From assembly GCF_017696275.1 (NCBI RefSeq), contig NZ_JAAORF010000001.1:408174-472173 (forward strand): a DNA stretch of 64,000 nt, given 5' to 3'. Source of the stretch: Prochlorococcus marinus XMU1405. Its GTDB lineage: Bacteria > Cyanobacteriota > Cyanobacteriia > PCC-6307 > Cyanobiaceae. The notes under the pieces are model-generated. The model ran no database searches. It was not told the DNA's origin and saw only the letters and a list, made by a program, of their open reading frames with translations. Within the stretch, counting starts at the first letter, position 1; the number at the start of each line of letters is the position of its first letter. Made by a program: the position numbers and the translations under genes. Below, piece by piece: positions 63,739 to 64,000 of this stretch.

Positions 63739-64000
63739 TTAAATATTTTTAACTCTTTTAACTTTTAAAAGTGCATTATTTACTGCCTGTTGTTGATCTC
63801 TTTTAGTAATCCAGTGGTGATAAGTTTGAGTATGTAAACTAACCGAATGTCCCATCATTCTAGCAGCAACAGTATCAGGTAAATCATAAAAAATTGTTCT
63901 AACTGCCCAAGCATGCCTTAGATCATAGGGTTTTATTGGTAAAGAGTAACGCTTAAACTGATCTGTAATTTTTTTCCCAATATTCTGTAAGGTTGTAATT
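63739..64000 (-). CDS. Tyrosine recombinase, C-terminal part (cut by window edge)
   Basis: The last 87 codons of a minus-strand gene ending at TAA 63739-63741. It contains the integrase second Arg-His box (PYDLRHAWAVRTIF), the GHS box (AARMMGHSVSLHTQTYHHW) and the expected catalytic Tyr in TQTYHHW. This is the lambda-integrase type. It ends 33 bp before cobO. The full gene is outside, so it may be a phage/plasmid integrase or a host recombinase; no att-like repeat was seen here. Confidence 0.8.
   Translation of the reverse strand, partial: ITTLQNIGKKITDQFKRYSLPIKPYDLRHAWAVRTIFYDLPDTVAARMMGHSVSLHTQTYHHWITKRDQQQAVNNALLKVKRVKNI

Overview
The window looks like chromosome of a high-light-adapted Prochlorococcus (marine picocyanobacterium). 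The basis is very AT-rich DNA, short intergenic gaps, small conserved cyanobacterial genes, and the mix of photosystem I (psaF, psaJ), cytochrome b6f (petC, petA), Psb27, a high-light-inducible protein and cobalamin/heme biosynthesis genes. The strain cannot be fixed from sequence alone. No insertion sequence, prophage, CRISPR array or rRNA was seen. The only mobile-element-like gene is a tyrosine recombinase cut by the right edge.

Layout. 0-9.7 kb: the end of an acidic tandem-repeat protein, a groES-less groL with a long Gly/Met-rich tail, fabG, ispD, an S66 carboxypeptidase, ubiA, ppx, a RodZ-like gene, cobM and lgt. 9.7-17 kb: petC-petA next to tatC, an NFACT/RqcH gene, gmk, psaF-psaJ, tsaD and an hli gene. 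17-22 kb: an antiporter, then a leftward run of rplS, tRNA-Trp, a 64-aa gene, tRNA-Asp and gltX. 22-30 kb: map, an SDR, a DRTGG-domain/DprA-like pair, yajQ, an SPFH gene, hemL and xth. 30-38 kb: larC with a UPF0104 membrane gene, then a leftward run of yjbQ, a pterin dehydratase, a His-rich COG0523 GTPase and an iron-type ABC permease; then an M32 peptidase and a pyrophosphatase. 38-52 kb: hemC, rpoD, priA, argB, ssb, cobK, cutA, a PfkB kinase, purA, psb27 and proS. 52-64 kb: a second pyrophosphatase, lepB, a double phosphoglycerate-mutase-like protein, a CPBP protease, an FtsL-like gene with ftsI, tal, a geranylgeranyl-reductase-family gene, frr, pyrH, cobO and the partial recombinase.

Most genes are housekeeping. 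Coding density is extreme: many convergent pairs abut or interlock at their stop codons. Three genes carry in-frame tandem repeats, which is unusual for a streamlined genome. Nothing here is clearly a new defence or mobile system. The observations most worth checking are: two family I pyrophosphatases, one lacking catalytic residues; a single-pass FtsL-like gene directly upstream of ftsI; the putative metal-homeostasis operon; a lipobox-less Psb27; a DUF3153 protein with an internal lipobox; tRNA-Asp placed 17 bases before gltX; and two possible leader elements (about 40.3-40.46 kb and 51.87-51.94 kb).
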